DNA from: an uncultured Pseudomonadota bacterium
Lineage (GTDB): Bacteria > Desulfobacterota > Syntrophorhabdia > Syntrophorhabdales > Syntrophorhabdaceae
DNA length: 35,093 bases
Direction: 5' to 3'
Assembly: GCA_937862865.1 (NCBI GenBank)
Contig: CALMFJ010000136.1
Span: forward strand, 1-35,093
In this document: positions 7,551 through 15,243 of the stretch, piece after piece
How the letters are laid out: each line of letters starts with the position of its first letter
Numbering within the stretch: position 1 is the stretch's first letter
Translations under genes and position numbers: made by a program
Notes under the pieces: generated by a model
What the model was told of the DNA's origin: nothing
The model's database searches: none
What the model saw: the letters and a program-made list of their open reading frames with translations, nothing else

Positions 7551-7592
7551 ATGTGCGAATTTTGCGCAGGACACGGCGAAGGTAAAAAGTAG
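7551..7592 (+). pseudogene. 13-codon relic, MCEFCAGHGEGKK then TAG
   Basis: ATG 7551 follows a GGGAGCGGAA site. The peptide has a CxxC and HGEGKK and ends at TAG 7590-7592; the next codons read Tyr-Leu-Ser. I recall a family of proteins in anaerobic proteobacteria beginning MCxFCxxHGEGKKWYL, so the TAG falls where a Trp (TGG) would be expected. Beyond Tyr-Leu no similarity is apparent, so this looks like the broken head of such a gene. The family link is from memory and short. The rest of the stretch 7300-7655 holds only the promoter at 7370-7398. Confidence 0.4.
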
Positions 7593-7655
7593 TACCTCAG
7601 CGGACATCCGGGGCAAGGAACTCATGGGATGATCCATTAAACAGCGGGAGGCCGT

Positions 7656-8081
7656 TTGGAAAAACATGACGAACAGAGGCAGCGGGCAGAGGCAATACTG
7701 GGCCCGGATAACCTGACCGTTTCCTTGAGATCACTGACGCTCTACCGGGAGTATCTGAGCAGGCATCTCGAAATGCCCTGCGTGATGACGGGCATCGAAG
7801 GTTTTCCCTGGGACGGCAGATATGTTTTCGGGTGCAACGATGCGGCGGAATTCGAAGCCCTGAAAAAAGACCAGCCTGCATGTACCGATATTTATGAATT
7901 GAAGCGTTTCGAAGAACCTATAGACGAGAATGCCGGGATACTGGTCAAGGTAAAACGGGTGCGGGACAACCGGCGCTTCATCCTTGACCTTGCGTCGCTC
8001 AAGGCGGTGGACGGGCCGTCGAAGAACGGGACGCTTCTCGCTGATTACTCCTTGTGGTTCGTCAATAACAAGATCAGGTAG
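7656..8081 (+). CDS. probable calcium-binding protein, CcbP-like
   Basis: A 141-residue soluble protein. It starts at TTG 7656, five bases or so after GGGAGG; no in-frame ATG fits. The body (LYREYLSRHLEMPCVMTGIEGFPWDGRYVFG split over residues 29-59, then acidic EFEALKKDQPACTDIYELKRFEE, then a final LADYSLWFVNNK) matches proteins usually annotated as calcium-binding and related to cyanobacterial CcbP, which binds Ca2+ through acidic surface patches. The acidic residues are present, but calcium binding here is inferred. The gene stands alone and ends facing the membrane-protein gene on the other strand. Confidence 0.55.
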   Translation: MEKHDEQRQRAEAILGPDNLTVSLRSLTLYREYLSRHLEMPCVMTGIEGFPWDGRYVFGCNDAAEFEALKKDQPACTDIYELKRFEEPIDENAGILVKVKRVRDNRRFILDLASLKAVDGPSKNGTLLADYSLWFVNNKIR

Positions 8082-8136
8082 GGCAGACGTTCTGCACGAA
8101 CCCGTTTCACCCGGCGCGCCGCCGGACCTGACGGCA

Positions 8137-8592
8137 TCACACCAGTATCCTTACAAAGGCAAGGTAACCCCCAAAAAAGAAGGCGTGCAGCACGAGCTGC
8201 TCGAGCCAGGAATTCTTGCCGGAGCGCCTGCCGAGAAGGCCTTCGCCTGAAATGGGCAGGGCAACGAAGAGCATGGATATGTAGAGGACGAAGATATAGA
8301 GGCTGATGAGGGCAGCGGAATTGGCCGCCTGCGGAGGGTCGAACCCCAGGACCGGCGTTGCGATGAAGTAGACGGCGCCGAAGACGGCGCTGGTGACGAG
8401 GTGGATGATGAGGCCCGCGCCCGCGACGAGGCCGGGGCCGGCCTCCTTTCCGATCGTGCGGAAGAAAAAGGAACCGTCTATGACGATGAGGCTCGACCTG
8501 AAGGCGCGGAGTTTGAAGAGGATGTGGGAGATGACACCCATGATGACGCCGGATGCGGCGCCCGCGAGAAACCCTGCGATAACGGCATGCAT
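8137..8592 (-). CDS. small integral membrane protein of unknown function
   Basis: A 151-residue protein with about four hydrophobic helices: a Gly/Ala-rich N-terminal one (AVIAGFLAGAASGVIMGVIS), GLVAGAGLIIHLVTSAVFGA, ALISLYIFVLYISMLFVALP, and a last one at the C terminus. No family was recognised. ATG 8592 lies six bases after GGAGGT and is preferred. An alternative ATG at 8616 overlaps the stop of the upstream DUF2071 gene (ATGA) and would add eight residues. Either way the gene is the second of a two-gene leftward unit. Confidence 0.7.
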   Translation of the reverse strand: MHAVIAGFLAGAASGVIMGVISHILFKLRAFRSSLIVIDGSFFFRTIGKEAGPGLVAGAGLIIHLVTSAVFGAVYFIATPVLGFDPPQAANSAALISLYIFVLYISMLFVALPISGEGLLGRRSGKNSWLEQLVLHAFFFGGYLAFVRILV

Positions 8593-8612
8593 AAAAGGAC
8601 CTCCTTCACGGA

Positions 8613-9344
8613 TCATAGACGGATAACCTCAGGCGGCAGAAAGACGCGGAAGAGACCGTGGGGCGTGAGGAGCACGTTGTGGGGATGCTGGAGTTCCTCC
8701 CCTGTCAGGTACCCGAGGGCTTCCAGCATCGGGAAGCTCACCGATGCGGCCCTGCCCGGAGAAGGCACGACGAACGTGTGCCGGACCTCGAAACGGGTGA
8801 CGCCCCCCGGTACCGCGTACAGGCCGGCCGTTGGCGTTACAAGAAACTCGACCGCTTCGTGCATGTCCCGAAAAGGCGCGTAATCATGATTACCTGCCGG
8901 ATCTTCCCGCAACGCGATGCTGACGTCCCCTTCCCATTCACCTGCCGCGTGATAGTCCGCCACTCCGTTCTTCTCCGCTGAACCGTGTATCTCAAAGGAC
9001 ATCGCCGGCCAGGGTATCCCGAGCAGCTTCGTCGCAAACGACATCACCCGCGATGTTATGCCGCTCTTCAGGAAGAGGACCACCGTCTTCCCCGTGACCG
9101 GGTCCCTGACGTACGTCCTCACGTTCAGCTGGTCGTAGTTGAAGCGGATGAAAGGAAAGAACGACGCCCGCACGTTCCTGTTGTGGAACATGACCAGGGA
9201 CACAAACGCCTTCCCCTCGTGCGTCATCGCGAACGGCACCTTCTCGGGCACAGCAGGGCGCAGGCGCTCCTCCGGTACCAGGTACGTTACATACGCGACG
9301 TCCGTTATGTCCAGCTTCACGGAAAAAGTCGGCACGCGGACCAT
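8613..9344 (-). CDS. DUF2071 family protein (YqjF-like)
   Basis: A 243-residue protein. The pattern LVPEERLRPAVPEK, GKAFVSLVMFHNRNVRA, then LNVRTYVRDPVTGKTVVLFL is typical of DUF2071/YqjF proteins, which share the acetoacetate decarboxylase-like beta fold; their function is not settled. No signal peptide or membrane segment is seen. The start at ATG 9344 begins only six bases after a TATAAT box, so the mRNA probably has no leader and no ribosome-binding site. It overlaps or nearly abuts the membrane-protein gene downstream, which would be co-transcribed. Confidence 0.75.
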   Translation of the reverse strand: MVRVPTFSVKLDITDVAYVTYLVPEERLRPAVPEKVPFAMTHEGKAFVSLVMFHNRNVRASFFPFIRFNYDQLNVRTYVRDPVTGKTVVLFLKSGITSRVMSFATKLLGIPWPAMSFEIHGSAEKNGVADYHAAGEWEGDVSIALREDPAGNHDYAPFRDMHEAVEFLVTPTAGLYAVPGGVTRFEVRHTFVVPSPGRAASVSFPMLEALGYLTGEELQHPHNVLLTPHGLFRVFLPPEVIRL

Positions 9345-9350
9345 AAATAC

Positions 9351-9359
9351 ATTATATCA
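9351..9359 (-). promoter_or_regulatory. extended -10 promoter giving a leaderless DUF2071 mRNA
   Basis: Read leftward: TG at 9359-9358, one base, TATAAT 9356-9351. The ATG begins at 9344, seven positions past the box, where +1 is expected. The -35 is weak (TTTTGA at a 16-base spacing). Confidence 0.55.
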
Positions 9360-9403
9360 AGTTTCTCGAATATCAAAACCGGGGAATCCCGTCGGCGGTC
9401 GGC

Positions 9404-9952
9404 TTACAGGTAGAGCGAGCTCAGCTTTTCGAGGAGGGTGTGAAATTCTTCGTGCTTGCCGTGCCCGATCCGCTCCTCCTCGATCCTCTCAAAGTCCGCG
9501 AAGAGCTCATTTTGCCTCGCGTCCGGAAAGGTCCTGTCGGCCACTTCAAGAATGACGTCATTCTCCTTTGCCATGTGGCCCCTGAGCAAGGCAATGCAGG
9601 CCCGGGCGTTCTCCACGATGTCCCCGGACGAAGATATGCCCCCCTGCACATACGCGGTATATGCCCGCGACATTAAGCCGACATACCCCCTGCTGGTCTC
9701 GTGTTCCGCGCACATCGCTGCAGCAGGCGCTTTCGCCTCGTCGCTTGCGTTTATCATTGCGGGGAACAACACGTCTTCTTCCTTGCCGTGGTGGCATTTG
9801 TCGACAAATACCTGCATGAACTCGATGATGCCTTCGACGTGACCGTTTTCCATGGTCCCCGTCTTCTCGAGCTTTTCACAGACCTTCTCGAGAATGTTGA
9901 GCATGGTCCTGATCCCCGCGTGTTCGTTCTTGAGTTGCTGCGTCGCTTTCAT
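9404..9952 (-). CDS. hemerythrin-like domain protein
   Basis: A 182-residue helical protein of the HHE (hemerythrin) type, which binds a non-haem di-iron centre for O2 or NO sensing, storage or repair. Candidate ligands are seen at the expected places: H11 (KNEHAGI), H54/H55 and E58 (CHHGKEEDVLFP), H84 (CAEHE) and H126 with E130 (GHMAKEND). The family is often split into short HHE repeats, and here one copy spans residues 7-130. The C-terminal tail (GHGKHEEFHTLLEKL) adds more His and Glu. ATG 9952 overlaps the stop of the flavoprotein gene as ATGA and is preferred over 9964. The coupling suggests the two proteins act together in handling oxygen or reactive species. Confidence 0.85.
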   Translation of the reverse strand: MKATQQLKNEHAGIRTMLNILEKVCEKLEKTGTMENGHVEGIIEFMQVFVDKCHHGKEEDVLFPAMINASDEAKAPAAAMCAEHETSRGYVGLMSRAYTAYVQGGISSSGDIVENARACIALLRGHMAKENDVILEVADRTFPDARQNELFADFERIEEERIGHGKHEEFHTLLEKLSSLYL

Positions 9953-10617
9953 ACGAGCACCCATCCGCCCTTTCCTTTTTCGGCGAACCTCCTGCCCATG
10001 TCAAAGGCCTTCCGGCAGTCGATCGGGAAGACGTCCGCCCGCACCCGGGCCTTCTCTGCCGGGTTGAAACGCGGGGCGTATACCCGGGAGTAGTCCTCGA
10101 ACTGGTACGTGTCGTAGCTGATGAGCGTCTCGGAGCTTCCGAATATGTTCGTCAGGACCATGCTGTTCAGACCGATGTGCTGGCTGTAGCCCCGCTCCTC
10201 AGCCATTTCTTTCGTGGCCCCCAGTGTGTAGATAAAGCCCGTCGCGATCTTGCCCGGGAAGAGGGACCCCGGCGGGTCGGTATATGTCATGTAGGGGAAG
10301 AAGAGCCTCTCCATGAAGGACCGCATCTCTCCCGTGACGGTCCCGAAATATATCGGCGAGCCGAGGATCAGGGCGTCCGTGTCCCTGACCTTATCGAGAA
10401 GGCGTGCAAGGCCGTCCTTAACAGCACACCTCCCGTAGCTCGGGCCATCCACGGTCTTGCAGGCGAAACAGCTTATGCAGCCCTTGAATTTCAGGTCGTA
10501 GAGATGAACGAGCTCGACCTCGGCACCCCGGGAAGCAGCCCCTTCGAGGGCCTTTTCGAGAAGGGTCGCCGTGTTCCATTTCTTCCGGGGGCTTCCGTTC
10601 ACAGCCAGCACTTTCAT
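9949..10617 (-). CDS. NAD(P)H-dependent FMN reductase / iron-sulfur flavoprotein family
   Basis: A 222-residue flavodoxin-like protein. The FMN phosphate loop GSPRKKWNT is at 8-16 and the isoalloxazine-binding segment SPIYFGTVTGEM follows near 86-97. Between them, C47, C50, C53 and C64 (GCISCFACK...GRC) form a compact cluster motif like that of archaeal iron-sulfur flavoprotein (Isf), which passes electrons from ferredoxin to O2 or H2O2. The C-x2-C-x2-C-x10-C spacing is close to, but slightly longer than, the usual Isf pattern. ATG 10617 follows GAGGAGGT. It is the first gene of the flavoprotein-hemerythrin unit, so it may deliver electrons to the di-iron protein; that pairing is inferred from the overlap. 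Confidence 0.8.
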   Translation of the reverse strand: MKVLAVNGSPRKKWNTATLLEKALEGAASRGAEVELVHLYDLKFKGCISCFACKTVDGPSYGRCAVKDGLARLLDKVRDTDALILGSPIYFGTVTGEMRSFMERLFFPYMTYTDPPGSLFPGKIATGFIYTLGATKEMAEERGYSQHIGLNSMVLTNIFGSSETLISYDTYQFEDYSRVYAPRFNPAEKARVRADVFPIDCRKAFDMGRRFAEKGKGGWVLV

Positions 10618-10715
10618 GGGCCCTGACCTCCTCGCTCTCTATCTGAAGTATACGTGGTTTTCTGCCCGGCCACAAGCGACTCGTGCATCGGGGTGTTGAA
10701 ATCGATCGCCGGGCA

Positions 10716-12155
10716 TTAATCCTGCTCCCCGGCCTTCTGCGCCATGCGGACCAGTTCCCAGTAGGGCGGCCTGTAACCCTGTTTTTCCTCGAAGAGGGCG
10801 GCCTCTTTCAGCACGCGCTCTTTCAGCCGCCCGTGACGCTTTTCGAGTTCCGCTGCTTTCACGGCCACGACGGGGCCCATACCCTCCGGGACCGGCCCGG
10901 CACCCCCGAAGAGGTTTTTGACCCCGCTGTAAACCTTCGCCAGCCCGGCAGGAATGAGGAGGTACACCGGGCTTGCCAGGCGGTCACCTTTGTCCGCCCC
11001 TTCGAGCATGGCGTCGATGACGGCATCGTCGACGTGGGCGTGCCAGAGGGCCTCCCTTTCCCGTCCTTCAGCCACCACCGAGAGCTGCGGGTCGTACTCC
11101 AGGTCGGCGGGGGCCTGCGTCGTGAAGTTTCGGACACCGAAATCACCGAGCCAGGCGACCACCCCCGGGGAGGACATGGTCGTCGTGATGCTCCACAGGC
11201 CCACCCCGAAGGGCAGGTAGGCCTGGTACGCGACCTCCGAGCAGAACTGCTTCGAAGGCTCCCGGTAATCCATGGCAAAATCGTAGGGTATGTGTTTTCT
11301 CCGCACATCTTCGTAGGCCTTCTTCGCTGCCCTGTGGGGCAGCATGGGGTCTTTCACTAAAGCCGGATGGTCGGCCCTCAGCCTCATCACCATGACGCGG
11401 AGCTTCACGTCCTTCAGGTACTCGTCCGGGGTCGATATGACGACGCCGCGCTCGATGTGCGCCTCGATAATGGCCGGGTTGCCCGTCGCCTCGTCAACGT
11501 AGAGCAGGGCAATGTGCGAGAAATTTCCCGGGTGGTCGTTGCCGCGGGCGATCAGTGCCGACGTCGGCGCCCCGCCCCGCGACACGAGGATATCGCCGCT
11601 GTGCAGCACAAACCCTTTATATGTCACCGACGGGGTTTTGGATGCCTCTGCGGTACCGGGCAGGACCACCGGGAGGGCCCCCTTCGGCGCCTGCAGCATC
11701 ACCTCTTCGAGGGCGATCCGGCCGCCGTAGAGGACCCGGTACAGGCGGTCGCGGACCTGCGCGTCGTTGACGTCCCATCCGATGGACTGCCTCTTCAGCA
11801 CATTCCGGACCGACATGACCAGGTTGGCATATTCGCCGATACGGTCGGGACAGGCCGCCATCAGGGGACCGAGGGCGAAGAGGTTTGCCTCCACGCCATC
11901 GAAGAGTGTGTCGGCGGGCTTCAGCTGCGCTCCCGTGATTGCTGCAACGTGCCGTCTGCCTTCCCCGAGGCGCTTCCCGATCTCGTCGGCAACGCCCGGG
12001 CACCCGGCGGAGCGCACATCCCGGAACCTAGCCTCCAGATGCCGCCACACCCGGTTCTGGTTCCATACAAAAGGCGTTGCCCCCGCGCCGGCCTTTTCCG
12101 GCACATCAGCGGCGGCGGCCGGCAATACGCTCAATAAAAAGAGGAGCGCAGCCAT
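10716..12155 (-). CDS. exported YiiX/YaeF-like permuted papain amidase
   Basis: At least 479 residues. The C92-type permuted NlpC/P60 core is seen: LHSGDILVSRG (184-194), the catalytic His in NFSHIALLY (H214) and the catalytic Cys in QFCSEVAYQAY (C305, E307), with His before Cys as in YaeF/YiiX enzymes, which cleave amide or lipid-linked bonds. The N-terminal 170 residues and C-terminal 130 are additional and unrecognised. From ATG 12155 the leader MAALLFLLSVLPAAAA lacks positive charge and has no ribosome-binding site. Extending upstream in frame adds FYRKHTLLTV, which completes a normal signal peptide, and GGGAGG sits five bases before an ATA codon at 12194. The true start is therefore probably ATA 12194 or CTG 12188. 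It is periplasmic or exported. Confidence 0.75.
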   Translation of the reverse strand: MAALLFLLSVLPAAAADVPEKAGAGATPFVWNQNRVWRHLEARFRDVRSAGCPGVADEIGKRLGEGRRHVAAITGAQLKPADTLFDGVEANLFALGPLMAACPDRIGEYANLVMSVRNVLKRQSIGWDVNDAQVRDRLYRVLYGGRIALEEVMLQAPKGALPVVLPGTAEASKTPSVTYKGFVLHSGDILVSRGGAPTSALIARGNDHPGNFSHIALLYVDEATGNPAIIEAHIERGVVISTPDEYLKDVKLRVMVMRLRADHPALVKDPMLPHRAAKKAYEDVRRKHIPYDFAMDYREPSKQFCSEVAYQAYLPFGVGLWSITTTMSSPGVVAWLGDFGVRNFTTQAPADLEYDPQLSVVAEGREREALWHAHVDDAVIDAMLEGADKGDRLASPVYLLIPAGLAKVYSGVKNLFGGAGPVPEGMGPVVAVKAAELEKRHGRLKERVLKEAALFEEKQGYRPPYWELVRMAQKAGEQD

Positions 12156-12385
12156 GACGGTCAGGAGAGTATGCTTGCGGTAAAACAGTTCTATGGTATC
12201 CTCCCGGAGGATTGTCCCGAGCAGCGGGCAGGCGCAGCCCGCAAGAGCGTCTATCTATTCTTTCAAATGGCAAAGATTAGCGCAACAGATAAACCCTCCT
12301 CTGCCGGGATAACACCGGGCGCCTGAGGCGGGATGACGCAGCAAGGATTCTCCCGGACAGGCAATTCATTGCATCTTGAAATATT

Positions 12386-12414
12386 CTGCCAAAGCGGCGG
12401 GACAGGGGTATACT
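12386..12414 (+). promoter_or_regulatory. probable promoter of the uspA-like gene
   Basis: CTGCCA (12386-12391), 17 bases, TATACT (12409-12414); four and five of six matches. Confidence 0.45.
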
Positions 12415-12453
12415 TATTGTAGGGAGACATTGTGGGGAAGGAGATGGTGCACA

Positions 12454-12858
12454 ATGCTCATACCGACGAAGATACTGGTCCCGACCGATTTCTCGGAACA
12501 CTCCGACAGGGCGCTGGAGCAGGCCCTCGACATAGCGGCGCAATACGGCGCGAAGGTCTATCTCGTCCATGTTCTCAATGTTATCCGCTCCGATTTCGAG
12601 GAACTGGTCCGGAAAGAGGCCCAGGAGAACCTGGCGAAACAGCTTCGCAGGTTCCCCCGTGCGAAGGAGATCGGGGTCGCAGCGCATATCCGCAGCGGCA
12701 TCACCTACGAAGAGATCCTGAAAGAAGGGAAGGAGAACGGGATAGACCTCATCGTGATCGCGTCCCTCGGCCAATCGGGCATTGCGAAATACCTGGTCGG
12801 AGGGGTGGCCCGCAACGTTTTGAAAGGCGCAAAATGTCCCGTGCTGCTGACAAAGTGA
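12454..12858 (+). CDS. universal stress protein, UspA family
   Basis: A 135-residue single-domain USP. It begins with the usual KILVPTDFSEHSDRAL and ends with DLIVIASLGQSGIAKYLVGGVARNVLKGAKCPVLLTK, the Gly-rich nucleotide loop GxxG...G of ATP-binding USPs. The final Gly is followed by Gly rather than Ser/Thr, so ATP binding is likely but may be altered. USPs of this type respond to starvation and redox stress. ATG 12454 is behind AAGGAG with a ten-base gap; the longer reading from 12376 runs through the promoter and is rejected. The small dimeric-barrel gene follows after 66 bases on the same strand. Confidence 0.88.
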   Translation: MLIPTKILVPTDFSEHSDRALEQALDIAAQYGAKVYLVHVLNVIRSDFEELVRKEAQENLAKQLRRFPRAKEIGVAAHIRSGITYEEILKEGKENGIDLIVIASLGQSGIAKYLVGGVARNVLKGAKCPVLLTK

Positions 12859-12924
12859 AGGAGAAGGCAGGGGCCCGGTATGCTCCGGGCCGCCGAACTT
12901 CCGGTTAAGAAAGGGGGTGCACCA

Positions 12925-13236
12925 ATGTACACGAGGTTGATCCTGGTTAATTTCGGGCCGGGGACGCGGTCGACAGGAGAGATGGTCATCGATACGTTTG
13001 CCCCGATCTACAGGACCATGCGGGGATTCAAGGGTGCAACGTTCTTCGCCAATCCCGACACAGGCGAATGCGGCGCGCTGAGCCTGTGGGAGACGAAACA
13101 GGATGCAGAAACGGCCACGGTCAGTTTATGGCCGAAACTCCAGGAGGTGGCCGGCGGCATGCTCAAAGGTCCGCCCATGGTCCGGACGTTCGAACTCTAC
13201 GAACCCAAGGCCCCGCCGCCCGAGGAGATCGAGTAA
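12925..13236 (+). CDS. small dimeric alpha/beta-barrel protein
   Basis: A 103-residue protein starting at ATG 12925 after AAAGGGGGTG. The pattern MYTRLILVNFGPG, IYRTMRGFKGATFFANPDTGECGALSLWET, DAETATVSLWPKLQEV is that of the ABM / dimeric alpha-beta barrel group (antibiotic-biosynthesis monooxygenase-like or heme-degrading-like), which form small homodimers. Specific catalytic residues cannot be assigned, so a function is not given. It probably shares the transcript of the uspA-like gene. Only five bases separate its stop from the stop of the converging ArsA-like gene, so there is no room for a separate terminator. Confidence 0.6.
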   Translation: MYTRLILVNFGPGTRSTGEMVIDTFAPIYRTMRGFKGATFFANPDTGECGALSLWETKQDAETATVSLWPKLQEVAGGMLKGPPMVRTFELYEPKAPPPEEIE

Positions 13237-13241
13237 AAGCG

Positions 13242-14222
13242 CTACGTGAAAAGGTGGCCGATCATCCTGTTTAGCATCGGGCCGCCCTTGACCTCGGTTT
13301 CCAGAAGGGGTATGGTCGCCCGCACATCCTCGCCGAAGATGCTCCAGATCTCTTCCATGTGCTCGTCCTGCATCTTGACGCGGTGCTGGACGAATTCCGC
13401 GGCGTCCGCGCTGACCTGCTCCTTCTGAATGATGCCGTTGACGATCACGCCGCCGACGGGGATGCCGAACTCGACGAACCAGTTGATGAACCGTGTAATA
13501 ACGGCAATGGGAAGGCTCTCGGGAAGCGTCACGAAGAAAAAGGCCGTAAGCGCTTTATCGGTGAGCAGGGACTGCGCCCGCGCCATTCTGTCTTTGAAGC
13601 CCAGAAGGTAGTCCATGAGAGGGTCTTTCTCCTCTTTCTTGGAGAAAGAGAGCATCTCGCGCAGGGACTTGGCCTCTTCCCTGCTCTTGAGCATCTTGTC
13701 GACCCAGAGCGAATAGACCTTCGACATGCCGAGGAGCCTGCGGGCATTTGCCGTAGGCGCCGTATCAAAGACGTAGAAGTCGTATTCGTCCTTGAACATG
13801 ATCTCCGTCATGTTCTCGAACATCGCGGATTCCTCGAAGGCCGGGTTCATCGTCGCCGATTCGACGAACTCGTCCGCCTTTGTCGTTATGTCGGCAAATT
13901 TGAGGAACCAGTTTATCTTTTCCCGGATCTCCTGCTTGGAGCGTTCGATCGTGTCGTGCGTGTCGATCTCGAATGCGTGGCAGAGCTTCTCGTCGCAGAC
14001 GACCGCCACCTTGCCGAAAACATCGTGCTCGAGCAGGTTGGAGAGGCTGTGCACCGGGTTCGTCGAGGCAAGGAGGGTCCTTTTCCCCTGTTTTGCCGCC
14101 CAGAGTGCGGCGGTTCCGGCCATGACCGTCTTCCCGACGCCGCCCTTTCCCCCGAAGAATATATATTTCAGATCGGGATGGTCCTGCATGAACCTCGTCA
14201 TACTGTTCGTTATCTCGCCCAT
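13242..14222 (-). CDS. ArsA/Get3-family ATPase with Asn at the switch I catalytic position
   Basis: A 326-residue soluble P-loop ATPase of the ArsA/Get3 (SIMIBI) class. The deviant Walker A GGKGGVGKT is at 24-32, with the signature Lys K26 that reaches across the dimer. Switch I reads STNPVHSLSN (53-62): in Get3 and ArsA this is DPxHxLSD, and its Asp (D57 in yeast Get3) positions the attacking water. Here it is N55. Switch II is normal, YVFDTAPT at 150-157. No CxxC zinc motif is seen. ATG 14222 follows GGGAGGG; the ATG at 14240 overlapping the previous stop is less likely. It is the last gene of the cstA - small protein - ATPase - ATPase operon. A heterodimer with the neighbour is inferred. 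Confidence 0.85.
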   Translation of the reverse strand: MGEITNSMTRFMQDHPDLKYIFFGGKGGVGKTVMAGTAALWAAKQGKRTLLASTNPVHSLSNLLEHDVFGKVAVVCDEKLCHAFEIDTHDTIERSKQEIREKINWFLKFADITTKADEFVESATMNPAFEESAMFENMTEIMFKDEYDFYVFDTAPTANARRLLGMSKVYSLWVDKMLKSREEAKSLREMLSFSKKEEKDPLMDYLLGFKDRMARAQSLLTDKALTAFFFVTLPESLPIAVITRFINWFVEFGIPVGGVIVNGIIQKEQVSADAAEFVQHRVKMQDEHMEEIWSIFGEDVRATIPLLETEVKGGPMLNRMIGHLFT

Positions 14223-14236
14223 CGAAGCGCCCTCCC

Positions 14237-15217
14237 TCATTCAAACATGGTCGTGGACAATTTTTCGATCATATCGAGCCCGGTCACGTCCCTGTCCATT
14301 TCGGGCACCCATGCGTGTATCTGGTCCTTGAAGACCTCGTCGATCACCTTGAGGTAGTGGTCCTGCATATCGAGGCGCCTCTTCAAGTACTCAGGAATGT
14401 TCTGTACCCTGAGCTCCGCCGGCAGCACCCTGTTCACGATATACCCGCTTAAGGGCACATCGAATTTCGCGAAGAGGTCGGCGGCCTTCAAAGTATCGTT
14501 GATGATCATCTCCTCCGGTGTCAGGACGAAGAAGAATGCCGTCTTCTCCTTGTCGGTGAGAATGCTGGATGACTTGTTGATGCGGTCCTTGATGTAGAGG
14601 AGCTCGTTGAGGATGGCGTCCTCGTCGAGGTCCTTGTCCCGGCGTATCGTTGCGGCGACCTGGTCGTATTCGCGCATCTGCTGGCGAAGGCCCGTGATCT
14701 TGCCGATCCAGGCGTCGTAGACGGACGCCATGCTGAGGTAATAGAGGGCATGGCCGAGCGGCACGAGATCGTAGATGTAGTAATCGTACCCGCCCTTGAC
14801 GACGATATCGACGACCTCGTCGAAGATGGCGCTCTCCTCCATGGCAGGCTCGGCCGCCGCCGCCTGGATGTAGCTTTCTATCTCGTCCGGTATCTTGTCC
14901 ATACCGTACATGTCGAGGATCTTCTGGCGTATCTCCTGCTGGTACTCCCTGACCCGGCGGTCTGCATCGATCTCCTGAGCGTACAGGTTCGGCATGATCT
15001 CCGTGGGGCCTTTTCCGAAGATGTCTCTCTTAAAGATGTCGCTCAAGGACGCCTGGGGATCGACGGAAAAGACGAGGACCTTCTTCCCCTGCTTTGCCAG
15101 GTAATAGGCCGCTGCGGCGGAAAACGTCGTCTTGCCGAGGCCGCCTTTGCCGCCGAACATTATGTAGCGCCTGTTCGGGTGTTGTTCGAATATCTTTGCG
15201 AGTGAAATAGCAACCAC
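14237..15217 (-). CDS. ArsA/Get3-family ATPase with degenerate switch II
   Basis: A 326-residue relative of the next gene, similar in length and layout. Walker A GGKGGLGKTT at 22-31, with signature Lys K24. Switch I VDPQASLSD (52-60) keeps the catalytic Asp (D53), but Gln-Ala replaces the Ala-His of DPAHSLSD. Switch II, normally DTAPTGH, reads DLVPLGH (150-156), so the Thr residues are gone. The two ATPases share insertions such as EPAMEESAIF / NPAFEESAMF, so they are diverged duplicates. The start is GTG 15217; AAGGGGG abuts it unusually closely, and no better in-frame codon exists. It lies 26 bases after the small hydrophobic gene and 14 bases before its partner. The substrate is unknown, and no arsR/arsB genes are nearby, so arsenite export is unlikely. 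Confidence 0.85.
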   Translation of the reverse strand: MVAISLAKIFEQHPNRRYIMFGGKGGLGKTTFSAAAAYYLAKQGKKVLVFSVDPQASLSDIFKRDIFGKGPTEIMPNLYAQEIDADRRVREYQQEIRQKILDMYGMDKIPDEIESYIQAAAAEPAMEESAIFDEVVDIVVKGGYDYYIYDLVPLGHALYYLSMASVYDAWIGKITGLRQQMREYDQVAATIRRDKDLDEDAILNELLYIKDRINKSSSILTDKEKTAFFFVLTPEEMIINDTLKAADLFAKFDVPLSGYIVNRVLPAELRVQNIPEYLKRRLDMQDHYLKVIDEVFKDQIHAWVPEMDRDVTGLDMIEKLSTTMFE

Positions 15218-15243
15218 CCCCTTGTTTGTATTAATGAGAGCTC

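Noticed and set aside
13242-15217. Arsenite-exporting ArsA as the role of the ATPase pair
   Set aside because: No arsB, arsD, arsR or metal-binding Cys triad is visible, and the neighbours are cstA and a small hydrophobic protein.
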